DNA of 64,000 nucleotides from Candidatus Obscuribacterales bacterium (GTDB lineage: Bacteria; Cyanobacteriota; Vampirovibrionia; Obscuribacterales; Obscuribacteraceae): the NCBI GenBank assembly GCA_020634035.1, contig JACKCM010000005.1, forward strand, positions 310,001 to 374,000, given 5' to 3'. Both the position numbers and the translations under genes were made by a program. The notes beneath the pieces were generated by a model. That model saw only the letters and a program-made list of their open reading frames with translations. It did no database searches and was not told the DNA's origin. Positions 1 through 8,027 of this stretch are shown here, piece after piece (position 1 is the first letter of the stretch; each line of letters opens with the position of its first letter).

Positions 1-20
1 CGTCCTGCCAGCGTCCGAGA

Positions 21-47
21 GTTCAAAGAGGCTTTTAAAAAGCCTCT
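21..47 (-). terminator. Possible Rho-independent terminator after the beta-barrel gene
   Basis: An inverted repeat, AGAGGCTTTT (27-36) and AAAAGCCTCT (38-47), starts inside the stop codon of the beta-barrel gene. Read on the minus strand the stem is followed by a short TTT run. The A/T centre and short tail make it a moderate rather than strong terminator. Confidence 0.5.
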
Positions 48-1104
48 ACATAGTGCGAACGTACCTAAGTGAAATACTGGCTGGTGCCACCAGACCAAGT
101 TGGCGGCGCGGATTGAAGGCACCGGGGACGATACTGCCATTTGGCAGACGCTGTGGTGGTCCCGGTAGAGCGGTGGCTCCGGGATTGATATGCTGACCGA
201 TGGTTATCGGCACTTCTAGAATAAGCATATGACGCTTATATTGATAAGAGAAACCAGGCGCCACAGCCAGAGCCCATCCCGGTTGTCGAAAACCGCGATT
301 CGATCCGATCAGATCTCTGCTTCTCAAGCCGTCCCAGTGCAGGGTGCCTCTGAGGCGTAAGCCACGAAGCATCGGTTTGTCCCAGGTCTTTGGAATGCGT
401 GATGAGAAACCGGCTCTCAGGGTCCAGGTATCGGCTACGGAGTTTTGCAATCGAGAGAGAAAAATCGGATTGAGCGGTACGCCCAAGCTCTCGATAATCG
501 AAGGGGTGCCGTTAGTGACTCTCGGGTTGGCGAGATATATCGCAGAAGAGAAAAGGGTGGTATCCCTGAAAGGATGCATGCCTCGTAAGACTTTATAGGC
601 ATCATAGCCGAATAGAATGCCGACACCACCGTCGCCGGGCAGCGCCGCCGGAGGATAGGCGGATCTTGGGCGGGGATCGAGACCCTGTTCGTTGGGGATG
701 ACCCTTCGAGCTTCCCAACTGCCTGTGGGCAGTTTGATACCCATACCCAGGGAGACGTTTTCGAAGGGATGTTCTGAGGGATCGAGCACAAAAGACTGGC
801 CGTAGAGACTGAGATCTCCTACACCGTTTATTCCAAAACCTCGACGGGCGCCCTGGTCTATACCCAGGGGCGGCAGAATGGTCGAAAAATTGTTGAAAAC
901 CACAGGCAGGGTGCCGGTCAGTCTTACCCTGTTGTTGACTTTATAGAGCGCTGTGACATCCAGGGTGCTGAGCCGGATTTTTGGACCCCAGAGCTCGGTG
1001 AAGCTGCGGTTATAGCGCGAATTGAAATATGAGCGATCCGCAGAAGCGTAGCGCCAGCCGGCAGATAGTTGAAACTTTCCTCCAGTCGAGCCTAACCCGG
1101 GCAC
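46..1104 (-). CDS. Outer-membrane beta-barrel-like protein, mature part
   Basis: The protein (352 aa from a GTG at 1104) alternates short amphipathic strands with Gly/Asn/Pro turns and ends in an aromatic-rich strand (SLRYVRTM), as outer-membrane channels do. I do not recognise the exact family; it resembles the loosely defined group of outer-membrane transporter-like barrels. The GTG start is probably not the real one. The same frame continues upstream through a TGA at 1123-1125 into a textbook signal peptide starting at GTG 1212, so this is likely the body of a secreted protein whose leader is separated by a nonsense codon. It lies last in a minus-strand set after two sensor kinases. It implies an outer membrane. 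Confidence 0.6.
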   Translation of the reverse strand: MPGLGSTGGKFQLSAGWRYASADRSYFNSRYNRSFTELWGPKIRLSTLDVTALYKVNNRVRLTGTLPVVFNNFSTILPPLGIDQGARRGFGINGVGDLSLYGQSFVLDPSEHPFENVSLGMGIKLPTGSWEARRVIPNEQGLDPRPRSAYPPAALPGDGGVGILFGYDAYKVLRGMHPFRDTTLFSSAIYLANPRVTNGTPSIIESLGVPLNPIFLSRLQNSVADTWTLRAGFSSRIPKTWDKPMLRGLRLRGTLHWDGLRSRDLIGSNRGFRQPGWALAVAPGFSYQYKRHMLILEVPITIGQHINPGATALPGPPQRLPNGSIVPGAFNPRRQLGLVAPASISLRYVRTM

Positions 1105-1122
1105 GATTCCTCTAGCGGCTGC

Positions 1123-1212
1123 TCATCCCTGGGCCAGGGCGAACGGCGCTTTCAAGAAAAAGAAGACACCGGTGAGGAGGATAGTAAGGTAGATTTTGGA
1201 AGCGATTTTCAC
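1123..1212 (-). pseudogene. Detached signal peptide of the beta-barrel gene, ended by in-frame TGA
   Basis: From a GTG at 1212 the frame encodes VKIASK, then a hydrophobic stretch (IYLTILLTGVFFFL), then KAPFALAQG with a good AlaLeuAla signal-peptidase site, and stops at TGA 1125-1123. The frame is the same as that of the beta-barrel protein, separated only by seven codons (AAARGIV). It begins 34 bases after the kinase stop at 1247, so it would be co-transcribed. No clear Shine-Dalgarno precedes it. A nonsense mutation, a base-call error or readthrough would all give this picture. Confidence 0.6.
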
Positions 1213-1246
1213 CGCTATAGTATAGCTTAAATGAAATGGGCTCGAA

Positions 1247-2704
1247 CTAGACGATAAACCAGAATGTGCTGCCTTCGCCTTCCTTCGAGGTGACGCCAAT
1301 CTCTCCGCCATGCTGCTCTACGATTGTTTTAGATATGGGCAAGCCCAGACCTGTGCCACCTTTTTCGACCTGATCTGATTTGTCTACCTGTTTGAATCGT
1401 TCGAAGACGTCTCCCAGTTTCTCTTCGGGAATGCCGCGCCCTTTATCTGTGACCGAGATCCTCACCCTGTCTTCGTCTAAGGCTTCGGTCTTGATCACTA
1501 TCGATGAATTGGCGGCAGAGAACTTGATGGCGTTAGAGAGAAAGTTGATAAGCACCTGAACCAGTCTGTCTTTATCTGCCACCATTTTGATATTGGAGTC
1601 GATCATCTCTAGCTTGATCTCATTTCTTTCGGCGAGCTGTTTCACCGAGGCAATAGATGCGTAGATTATTTCCTGGGTGCTGGTCTCTTTGATGACCAGA
1701 TCAAAGGCGCCACCCTGCATGTCTTCGATGCTGAGCAGGTCGTCAATCAGCCTGATTACCCGGTCGGTGTCATGGGCGGCCATGGTGAGTCTGGACTGGG
1801 CTTTTTCGGTCAGCTCGGCAATTATGCCGTGGGAGAGATTATGAAGCGAGTACTGTACTTTGGATAACGGCACGGAGAGTTCGTTGCGAACCAGTTCGAC
1901 CAGATGTTTGCGCTGACGGTCTACTCTTGCCAGATCACTGGCGGTGGCATGAAAGACTCGATCTAGTTGGCTGATTTCATCGTCACCACCTACCGGTGGT
2001 GCCAGTGCTTCTCGTTTCAGCAATCGTCTTGTGTTGTCCAGCACGACCTTCAAACGCATGGTGGTACTGGCGGTGAGATAGACCGCCAGCCCTACGGTAA
2101 GGACAATATTCAGAATGACACCATAGATGATTATTCGCTTGATTTTAGAATCGAAATAACGTTGACGTTTGCCGACGCTGGCCTGTCTCTCTTTCTCTAC
2201 TTCCAAAAGGTCGTCTACATTTCTAAGTGCTAAGGTGAAGAAATCATAGACCTTGTCGATTCGTACATCAGAGTCGACATAGTTTTTCACGTCAATCTCT
2301 TGTTCGAACTCTTCTGTAAACATATCCGAGAGCCTGTTGAGGGTCTTCAAGCTACTCTCTTTTATAATCGCCGCGTTTTTTGTTCTTTCCGAATCGCCCT
2401 TGCACAGTTCAATCAGCTCTCTACAGGCGAGTTCCGCTTTGCGTTTTTCGTCCATGAATTTCATCTGCAAGAACGGCAATCGGTTGGAGTTGTAGAAAAC
2501 GGCGATTAGTTCACAATCAATTAGTTTAGTCACCACCGAGGTGGCTGCCGATACGACCTTTTTAGATTCGATTACTTTGTAGACTTCTTGCTCTGATTGA
2601 TAGAGAGTGACTGCAAGGATAATGTGAAAGACAAGCTGGAAAACCGTTGGCAGGATAATAACAACCAACCCCTTAAGCAGCAGTTTAGATCTTTGATTAA
2701 TCAC
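1247..2704 (-). CDS. Sensor histidine kinase paralogue with intact ATPase but no phospho-acceptor His
   Basis: Membrane sensor of 485 aa, started at GTG 2704: this overlaps the upstream kinase stop (2697-2699) and has GGAGG at 2712-2716, seven bases away. There are two membrane segments (about residues 9-34 and 190-212) around a helical sensor region, then HAMP with a GDDEISQLD motif. In the dimerisation helix the H-box reads RNELSVPL, so the phosphorylated His is Asn (about residue 274). The catalytic domain is complete: N-box with NAIKFS, G1 DKGRGI, an F-box-like ERFKQ, and G2 GGTGLGL. It is a paralogue of the preceding kinase and complements its defects. No response regulator is visible nearby. 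Confidence 0.9.
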   Translation of the reverse strand: MINQRSKLLLKGLVVIILPTVFQLVFHIILAVTLYQSEQEVYKVIESKKVVSAATSVVTKLIDCELIAVFYNSNRLPFLQMKFMDEKRKAELACRELIELCKGDSERTKNAAIIKESSLKTLNRLSDMFTEEFEQEIDVKNYVDSDVRIDKVYDFFTLALRNVDDLLEVEKERQASVGKRQRYFDSKIKRIIIYGVILNIVLTVGLAVYLTASTTMRLKVVLDNTRRLLKREALAPPVGGDDEISQLDRVFHATASDLARVDRQRKHLVELVRNELSVPLSKVQYSLHNLSHGIIAELTEKAQSRLTMAAHDTDRVIRLIDDLLSIEDMQGGAFDLVIKETSTQEIIYASIASVKQLAERNEIKLEMIDSNIKMVADKDRLVQVLINFLSNAIKFSAANSSIVIKTEALDEDRVRISVTDKGRGIPEEKLGDVFERFKQVDKSDQVEKGGTGLGLPISKTIVEQHGGEIGVTSKEGEGSTFWFIV

Positions 2705-4166
2705 CGGCGTTCCTCCGGTAAGGAAGCCAGATAGTAAAAGCGGTACTGCTAGTCTCTGAGGAGAGATCAAGCTTGCCGCCATGGGCAGTGACTATCGCTT
2801 TTGCCAGAGCACCGCTCAGCACATCGAGATGTGGACAGTTCAAACTGGTGAGCTGTTTCGAGGTCTTGCTGAAATACTGCAGACGTTCGTGTTCGTCTAC
2901 GGGGGGTCCCTGATCCTCTATGATAATGTTGATGCCGTCCTTACCAGAATTCACCAGAACCAGGCTTTCTCTTTCTGCGGACATCCTCGCCTGGGAAGCG
3001 AGGAGCAAGATTATGAAGGCTTTCTCCAGGAGCATACTGTCACCGACGGTGGTGAGTTCGAAAGAACTTTCTTCTGATTGCGCTTCCATATTCAGAGCCT
3101 GACAAGCCGGGCTCCATTCACTGAGCACCTTTTCGTAGCTTTGCTTTATTAAATCCGGCAGGTTTACACTCTCTTGCTTTATCACCTGGGAGCCACTCTC
3201 CAGCCTTTCAACCAGGAGCAAATCATTGACCAGATTAATCAGGCGGGTGAGCTGGGTCTGGGTCTCTTCGACCGAGCGATGCAAGGTTTGAGGATAGCCT
3301 CCCATGGCACCAGCTTGAAGCAGGGTAAGAGTGCCCTGTATGGACGTTAGCGGTGTTCTCATCTCGTGGCTGACCACGCCGATAAGTTGTTCTTTGAAAG
3401 TCTCGAACTCCATAATTTCGCTGGCTGTCTTGTGCAGAGCCTGATCTAATTCGGCGATCTCATCGTCTCCACGCATCGGCGGATTGAGCTCCATCCTGGC
3501 ACCTAGCTTGAATGTGTTCGTCAGGACGTTGTCCAGTCTTTGCGAGATATAGCGGGCAAAGTAGCGCGCCAGAAAAAAGGTGATGGTGATATTGACCACT
3601 GCTCCGAATAGAAGCAGAATTTGAATCCTCAATATCGAGTCTCGAAAGAGCTGAGGTTCGACAGTTTGAATCTGTTTCTCTCTTTCGATTATATTTTTGC
3701 TGGCACCTTCCGAATGGACGATGAGCAGATTGCCGACATTACCACTGGTGGCAAAGAATGCCCCGAGGCGACTCTTGGGATCGGAGTTCGCCACCTTCTC
3801 CTGGTTTTTGATCCAGTCTCGCGCCGAGGCGTTCAGGCGGGCCGCTTCAGAGCGCTCCAGATCGTCGTCCCGGGTCAGTCTCATCAACCTGGCGCTACTC
3901 GAACGAATCTCTTCGTGGGATTCTTCTAAACGGTCAAGGAGGTCTGGTCTTCTAGAGACGTTATAAATAATCGCGGTGGTAGTCGATGCGGCAATCTCTT
4001 TGAGAACGGTCTCCACGGCGATGATGATATCGTGGGAGCGCATCTCGCGATTGATATGGGTGGCGGTCTGGTCTATCTGGCTGACTAGAACGGCGACGAA
4101 TAACGCTTCGAAAAGAAGCGGTACCGAGACTATCATCAAGCCCTTATGAAGTATCGAGAGCTTCAT
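2697..4166 (-). CDS. Sensor histidine kinase paralogue with H-box but degenerate ATPase
   Basis: 489 aa. Membrane segments lie at about residues 9-30 and 178-203, with a helical extracytoplasmic domain between them, followed by HAMP (GDDEIAELD). The dimerisation helix has a canonical H-box (VVSHEMRTPLTS, His267). The ATP-binding domain is eroded: the N-box lacks its Asn (DSMLLEKAFIILLLASQAR), G1 is DQGPPVDE instead of DxGxGI, and no GxGLGL is present, although the final HGG strand remains. It probably receives phosphate but cannot make it from ATP alone. It is the first gene of a translationally coupled pair with the following kinase, overlapping by 8 bases. The family is clear; inactivity is inferred from motifs. 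Confidence 0.9.
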   Translation of the reverse strand: MKLSILHKGLMIVSVPLLFEALFVAVLVSQIDQTATHINREMRSHDIIIAVETVLKEIAASTTTAIIYNVSRRPDLLDRLEESHEEIRSSSARLMRLTRDDDLERSEAARLNASARDWIKNQEKVANSDPKSRLGAFFATSGNVGNLLIVHSEGASKNIIEREKQIQTVEPQLFRDSILRIQILLLFGAVVNITITFFLARYFARYISQRLDNVLTNTFKLGARMELNPPMRGDDEIAELDQALHKTASEIMEFETFKEQLIGVVSHEMRTPLTSIQGTLTLLQAGAMGGYPQTLHRSVEETQTQLTRLINLVNDLLLVERLESGSQVIKQESVNLPDLIKQSYEKVLSEWSPACQALNMEAQSEESSFELTTVGDSMLLEKAFIILLLASQARMSAERESLVLVNSGKDGINIIIEDQGPPVDEHERLQYFSKTSKQLTSLNCPHLDVLSGALAKAIVTAHGGKLDLSSETSSTAFTIWLPYRRNAGD

Positions 4167-4242
4167 AGAAACCGTATAGATCTAGAGGAGTGCTTTAATA
4201 AGATTCCCCATATACGCTTCGGCAAGCTCTATTATCTGACAC

Positions 4243-6747
4243 CTAGCGGGCGCCGTCCTCGATGAAGCGAATCACCAGATCGGCTAGATCATGCTCGGCT
4301 TTGTCCACCAGGGCTTGATTGGCACTTGTCTTGGCTAGAGCCAGAAGCTTTCTTGCTTCTCCAATCTGCGCAATACCTTTGCCGAAATCTTCTCCGGTTC
4401 TGGCTACTTCTTTGAGACCGATGCTGCCATCCGGTTTTTCATAAGTACTGACCATGACATTGGCCGGTAGGGCTTCTACCTTCATCTCAGAGACCAGAGA
4501 CTCCAGCTCTTTGGGGCTATTGGTCAGGTCTACCTGGGCAAAGATGGCGTTTTTGTCGATCGCTTTCTGAACCGGTTCTGTAGACCAGGCTGCTTTCTCG
4601 GCCATCTGGCAGGGACCGCACCAGTCTGCTCTGAAATCCATGATCAGAGGACGACCCGATTCGTGGGCAGCCTCTATGGCTTCGTTAAGTTTAGCCAGGC
4701 TGTCGATCTTCTCGAATCTGGTTTTTTCAGGGGTTTTCTCGACTTTGTGATCCGATGGGCTCTCCGGCTCTTTAGCGACTTCGGGATAGGCTGCTTTCTC
4801 CATCATCTGAGAGACGCCTTTATAGGGCAGCAACTCTCTCAGCCTGTCGGCGGGAACTCCTTTGGCTTTCGCCATCTCTACCACCGGTCCGGCAATCTCT
4901 GCGTTTTCCATTAACTCCGGATGACGGCGAGCACCTTCGGCTATGGATTGCATACCCCGGTCGGCAGAGTCTGGGTCTTGACCCTGGCTCATTTCAAAGA
5001 GCCCTTTGTTTACTCGCAGATAGCCATCGGCGGCACCGAGTCTTCCGAGTCCCTCGATATTGTTTTTGATACCGCTTATAGTATTGGGATCCGCATCTGA
5101 TTTTGCTTGCTCTTCGGCAAGACTCTTTTGAAACAGTGCAGTCACTCTAGAGAGATCTCCCTGGTCGACGGCATCGGCGGCTGCTATGGCCGAATCATAG
5201 ACTGCCAGCCTGGCTTCGTAGGTGTTGGCTCCCTGGATCTTTCCGAGAGCTTCTTTGATACGACCCTGGGCCTCTTTGAGATGCTCTATGGAAGCAAGGT
5301 CTTCATCGGAATCTTTTACTTCCGGCTCTTTTACTTCTACTTTTTCCGGCTCTTTTTCGGGAGTTTTTTCAGGTTCTTTCTCAGGTTGTTTTTCAGGTTC
5401 CTTTTCAGGTTCCTTTTCAGGCTCTTTCTCAGGTTGCTTCTCCGGCGTATTCTCGGGAGTTCTCTCCGGTGTTTCGGCTTTCTCTTTGTCGAGTTCCTGC
5501 TGTCTCTCTTTCAGTTTGAGATCCGGGAAGGCCTTGTCCAGTTCGTCGCCGGCATAAATTGTTTTTGCCATGCGGTCTATGTAAGATGGCTGTTTAGCCA
5601 GCTCCGGATGTCTTTCGAAGGCGTCTTTGATGTCTTTGACACCATCTTCTAAGTCACCTTCGTTTAAATGAAATAGACCTCTTTCGAATCGGGTGATACC
5701 ATCGGCGATATCCATGTGATCTATGGTGGCACGATAGTTGGTCAGATTGTCGACCTTGCTCTTGTCCGCTCCGTCGCCTTTCTTTCTCTCCTCTTCCAGC
5801 TCTCTATCGAGAAACTGCTTGACCATGGCGGTCTCTTTAGGGTCGACCTGGTCGGATGTTTCTACTGCTTTGTCAAATAATTGCTGGCGCTGATCTTTTG
5901 TAAGACCGACATGCTCGCCTTCTCCTATTTTGAATTTCAGCATGCGCTCCACCGCTTCGCGATAGTCGCTGTCGGCACCGACATTTTCATTGCGTCCGGC
6001 GACAATCGAACCGAAGATGTCTTCGCGCTGTTGATTGAGATGCTCGAGAGCAGTTAGTTCTGGGCTCTTGGGCTTGTCGTTTTGTTCCGGCTTGTCTTTG
6101 ACCTCGGGCTTCTCTTCCGGGGCGTCGCCGTCTTCTTTCTTGGTCTCCGGCTCGACTGCATCGGGCACCTTGAACTTGCCTTTGTTTTCGTCCATTCTGC
6201 GCTGGGCATACTGAAGCTGGTCTTTGATGACCGAAGAGATCTCTCCTCTAGCACCCCAGGTGTTTGCCACCAGCTTGCCCAGGTGCGGCTGGCCGTCCTG
6301 ATCCGGCGTCAGGGCGAATATGCCCGTATAAGCCATATCAGGATCGTTGCCCACGTTCTTCTCGGCATACTGTCCGAGTTCGGTGGACTTGTCGACTCTG
6401 TTTTTGTCCACGAAAATGTAGACAGCGTCGTTGCCACCATCCCGCGAACCTTTTGTCGGCCCGTCAATGAGACTTTTGGTATGTGATGTTTTTTCTGAAC
6501 CGAAGACCACCACCACCGGTTTTCCAGTACGGGCTGCTTCGTTGAATCCTTCTTGCCAGTTCTTGTCCGTGTACTTGAATTGACCATCGACGTCCTTGTT
6601 ATAGGCGCCCGAGTCTTTCCAGTCGTTGGCAGCCTTACCGTGGTCCACTATCTGAACATTGTCGGATATCCGTGGCGTCGAATCATTGATCCGGCGAACA
6701 GCAGGTATGTCTTGCCTGGGGTCAGGATTATATAGATTTGGATTCAC
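4243..6747 (-). CDS. Large protein with two thioredoxin-like domains in mirrored order
   Basis: 834 aa from GTG 6747. N-terminal Trx-like domain (about residues 60-200): VVVVFGSEKTSH occupies the active-site position and has no cysteines. Then comes a helical region (about 230-400), a Pro-Glu-Lys repeat linker (about 415-470, PEKEPEKEP pattern), a second helical region resembling the first (EHL..., HPEL motifs), and a C-terminal Trx domain with intact CGPC (DFRADWCGPCQMAEK). The order is Trx-helical-linker-helical-Trx. The C-terminal domain should do disulphide/thiol chemistry like DsbD-gamma or thioredoxin; the N-terminal one looks non-catalytic. No signal peptide is visible from the GTG, but the open frame continues upstream. 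It precedes the two kinases. Confidence 0.85.
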   Translation of the reverse strand: MNPNLYNPDPRQDIPAVRRINDSTPRISDNVQIVDHGKAANDWKDSGAYNKDVDGQFKYTDKNWQEGFNEAARTGKPVVVVFGSEKTSHTKSLIDGPTKGSRDGGNDAVYIFVDKNRVDKSTELGQYAEKNVGNDPDMAYTGIFALTPDQDGQPHLGKLVANTWGARGEISSVIKDQLQYAQRRMDENKGKFKVPDAVEPETKKEDGDAPEEKPEVKDKPEQNDKPKSPELTALEHLNQQREDIFGSIVAGRNENVGADSDYREAVERMLKFKIGEGEHVGLTKDQRQQLFDKAVETSDQVDPKETAMVKQFLDRELEEERKKGDGADKSKVDNLTNYRATIDHMDIADGITRFERGLFHLNEGDLEDGVKDIKDAFERHPELAKQPSYIDRMAKTIYAGDELDKAFPDLKLKERQQELDKEKAETPERTPENTPEKQPEKEPEKEPEKEPEKQPEKEPEKTPEKEPEKVEVKEPEVKDSDEDLASIEHLKEAQGRIKEALGKIQGANTYEARLAVYDSAIAAADAVDQGDLSRVTALFQKSLAEEQAKSDADPNTISGIKNNIEGLGRLGAADGYLRVNKGLFEMSQGQDPDSADRGMQSIAEGARRHPELMENAEIAGPVVEMAKAKGVPADRLRELLPYKGVSQMMEKAAYPEVAKEPESPSDHKVEKTPEKTRFEKIDSLAKLNEAIEAAHESGRPLIMDFRADWCGPCQMAEKAAWSTEPVQKAIDKNAIFAQVDLTNSPKELESLVSEMKVEALPANVMVSTYEKPDGSIGLKEVARTGEDFGKGIAQIGEARKLLALAKTSANQALVDKAEHDLADLVIRFIEDGAR

Positions 6748-6759
6748 CGCCGGTGAATC
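6741..6759. promoter_or_regulatory. Palindrome across the start codon of the Trx protein
   Basis: GATTCACCG (6741-6749) and CGGTGAATC (6751-6759) form a perfect 9-bp inverted repeat with one central base. It spans the GTG start (6745-6747). As RNA it could hide the initiation region; as DNA it could be an operator. No Shine-Dalgarno precedes the GTG. Confidence 0.45.
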
Positions 6760-6872
6760 TATTGGTGTCCTCGGGTCTACCCTGTCCGGATAGTACCTGG
6801 GTGTGGGACACGGCTGAAATGGACGTCAACCCATACCTCTAATACCTGTTGTGTCGTCGGAGAACAAGGGGG

Positions 6873-6917
6873 AGAAGGCTCAATGCCTTACTTCGTAAGA
6901 AGGCTCAATGCCTTACT
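6873..6917. repeat. Two 20-bp direct repeats, each a small hairpin
   Basis: AGAAGGCTCAATGCCTTACT occurs at 6873-6892 and 6898-6917. Each copy contains AAGGC and GCCTT around a TCAAT loop, and the segment between copies can also pair (CTTAC/GTAAG). It sits between the ribokinase stop (6972) and the Trx gene. No T-run follows on either strand, so I do not call it a terminator. Confidence 0.6.
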
Positions 6918-6971
6918 GCGACAATATTAGAGGTCATATGTGACTCTTTGGTACCCTCTTTCAATACAAGC

Positions 6972-7931
6972 CTACGTGTTTTTCCCACTGCCGGCCTGAA
7001 CCAGGTTCAATATCTCAACTCTTGTGGGCAGGGACGGCACCGCACCGGGCTTAGTTGTAGCCAGGGCCCCGGCGGCGCAGGCTTCGCGAACCGCATCTTT
7101 TAATGAAAGTCCTTCGGTAAGCCCTCTGGCAAGACATCCGGCAAAGGCGTCCCCGGCGGCGGTGGTGTCCACCGAGTCTACATTATAGGCGGCAACTATA
7201 AGCTCTTCATCGTCAGGACCGATGCCTGCCACACCCTTTTCTCCCAGGGTTATTAGAACAACTGCCCCTGGCTTCATTCGCTTCTTGAGCTGTCTGGCTG
7301 CTGCAAGAGCCGCGTCCACACCGTCGATGTTTCTTTGAAGCAGCAGACCTGCCTCGCTTTCGTTGGGGATCAGATAATCGAGCTTCTTATACAAGGCTTC
7401 GGGAAGTTCGCCGTCATCAGGAGCAGGAGCCGGATTGAGCAATACTTTCAAATCTAACTCAGCAGCCAGCTCTGCTGCATGGACAACGGTCTGCATCGGT
7501 ATTTCGAGTTGGAGCACCAGAAGCCCGGCCTTTTCTAACAAGGGTCTTGCCCGGTCTATGTCAGCCGGTAGAAGTCGGTCATTGGCCCGGGGAACGATGA
7601 TGATGCTGTTGTCTCCATCAGGATCTACATATATGTTGGCGAGACCGGAGCCAGCTTCTGGGTCGGTGGACATGGCCGAGATGTCGACACCGTTTTTCTC
7701 GAGGGTTTCTAGAATAAGCTCTCCATAAGAGTCTTTGCCGACCTTGCCGACCATGGCTGTGCTTGCACCGGCTCGGGCAGCTGCCAGAGCCTGATTATTG
7801 CCTTTGCCGCCGACAAAGGTCTCGAAAGAGAAGCCTTTGACAGTCTCGCCTTTCAAAGGGCGGCGCGGCACCTGAAAAACCATGTCGAGGCTGAGACTGC
7901 CCACCACTACCACTTTTGCCCCTGCGCTCAT
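6972..7931 (-). CDS. rbsK: Ribokinase (PfkB family)
   Basis: 319 aa, full length for ribokinase, which phosphorylates D-ribose to ribose-5-phosphate with ATP in the cytoplasm. It opens with the PfkB N-terminal signature (VVVVGSLSLDMV, then FVGGKGNNQALAAARAG) and carries the C-terminal signature with the catalytic Asp in DTTAAGDAFAG, where the usual GAGD anion-hole motif reads AAGD. NPAPA and LGEKG motifs fit RbsK better than fructokinase or PfkB proper. No ribose transporter or RbsD is adjacent. It diverges from the oxidoreductase at 8028, so 7932-8027 must hold promoters for both. Confidence 0.9.
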   Translation of the reverse strand: MSAGAKVVVVGSLSLDMVFQVPRRPLKGETVKGFSFETFVGGKGNNQALAAARAGASTAMVGKVGKDSYGELILETLEKNGVDISAMSTDPEAGSGLANIYVDPDGDNSIIIVPRANDRLLPADIDRARPLLEKAGLLVLQLEIPMQTVVHAAELAAELDLKVLLNPAPAPDDGELPEALYKKLDYLIPNESEAGLLLQRNIDGVDAALAAARQLKKRMKPGAVVLITLGEKGVAGIGPDDEELIVAAYNVDSVDTTAAGDAFAGCLARGLTEGLSLKDAVREACAAGALATTKPGAVPSLPTRVEILNLVQAGSGKNT

Positions 7932-8027
7932 GACGTCTTTCCTCTTCTAGCCACAGTCATATCGAAAGACGATTATATTGCTTTTGTGGTATTTATATTC
8001 TCGTTCAGAGATGACAGATTAATTCGC

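Noticed and set aside
1123..1125. TGA as a sense codon (recoded genetic code)
   Set aside because: dnaK, the 8028 oxidoreductase and others end at TGA at natural protein ends, so the code is standard.
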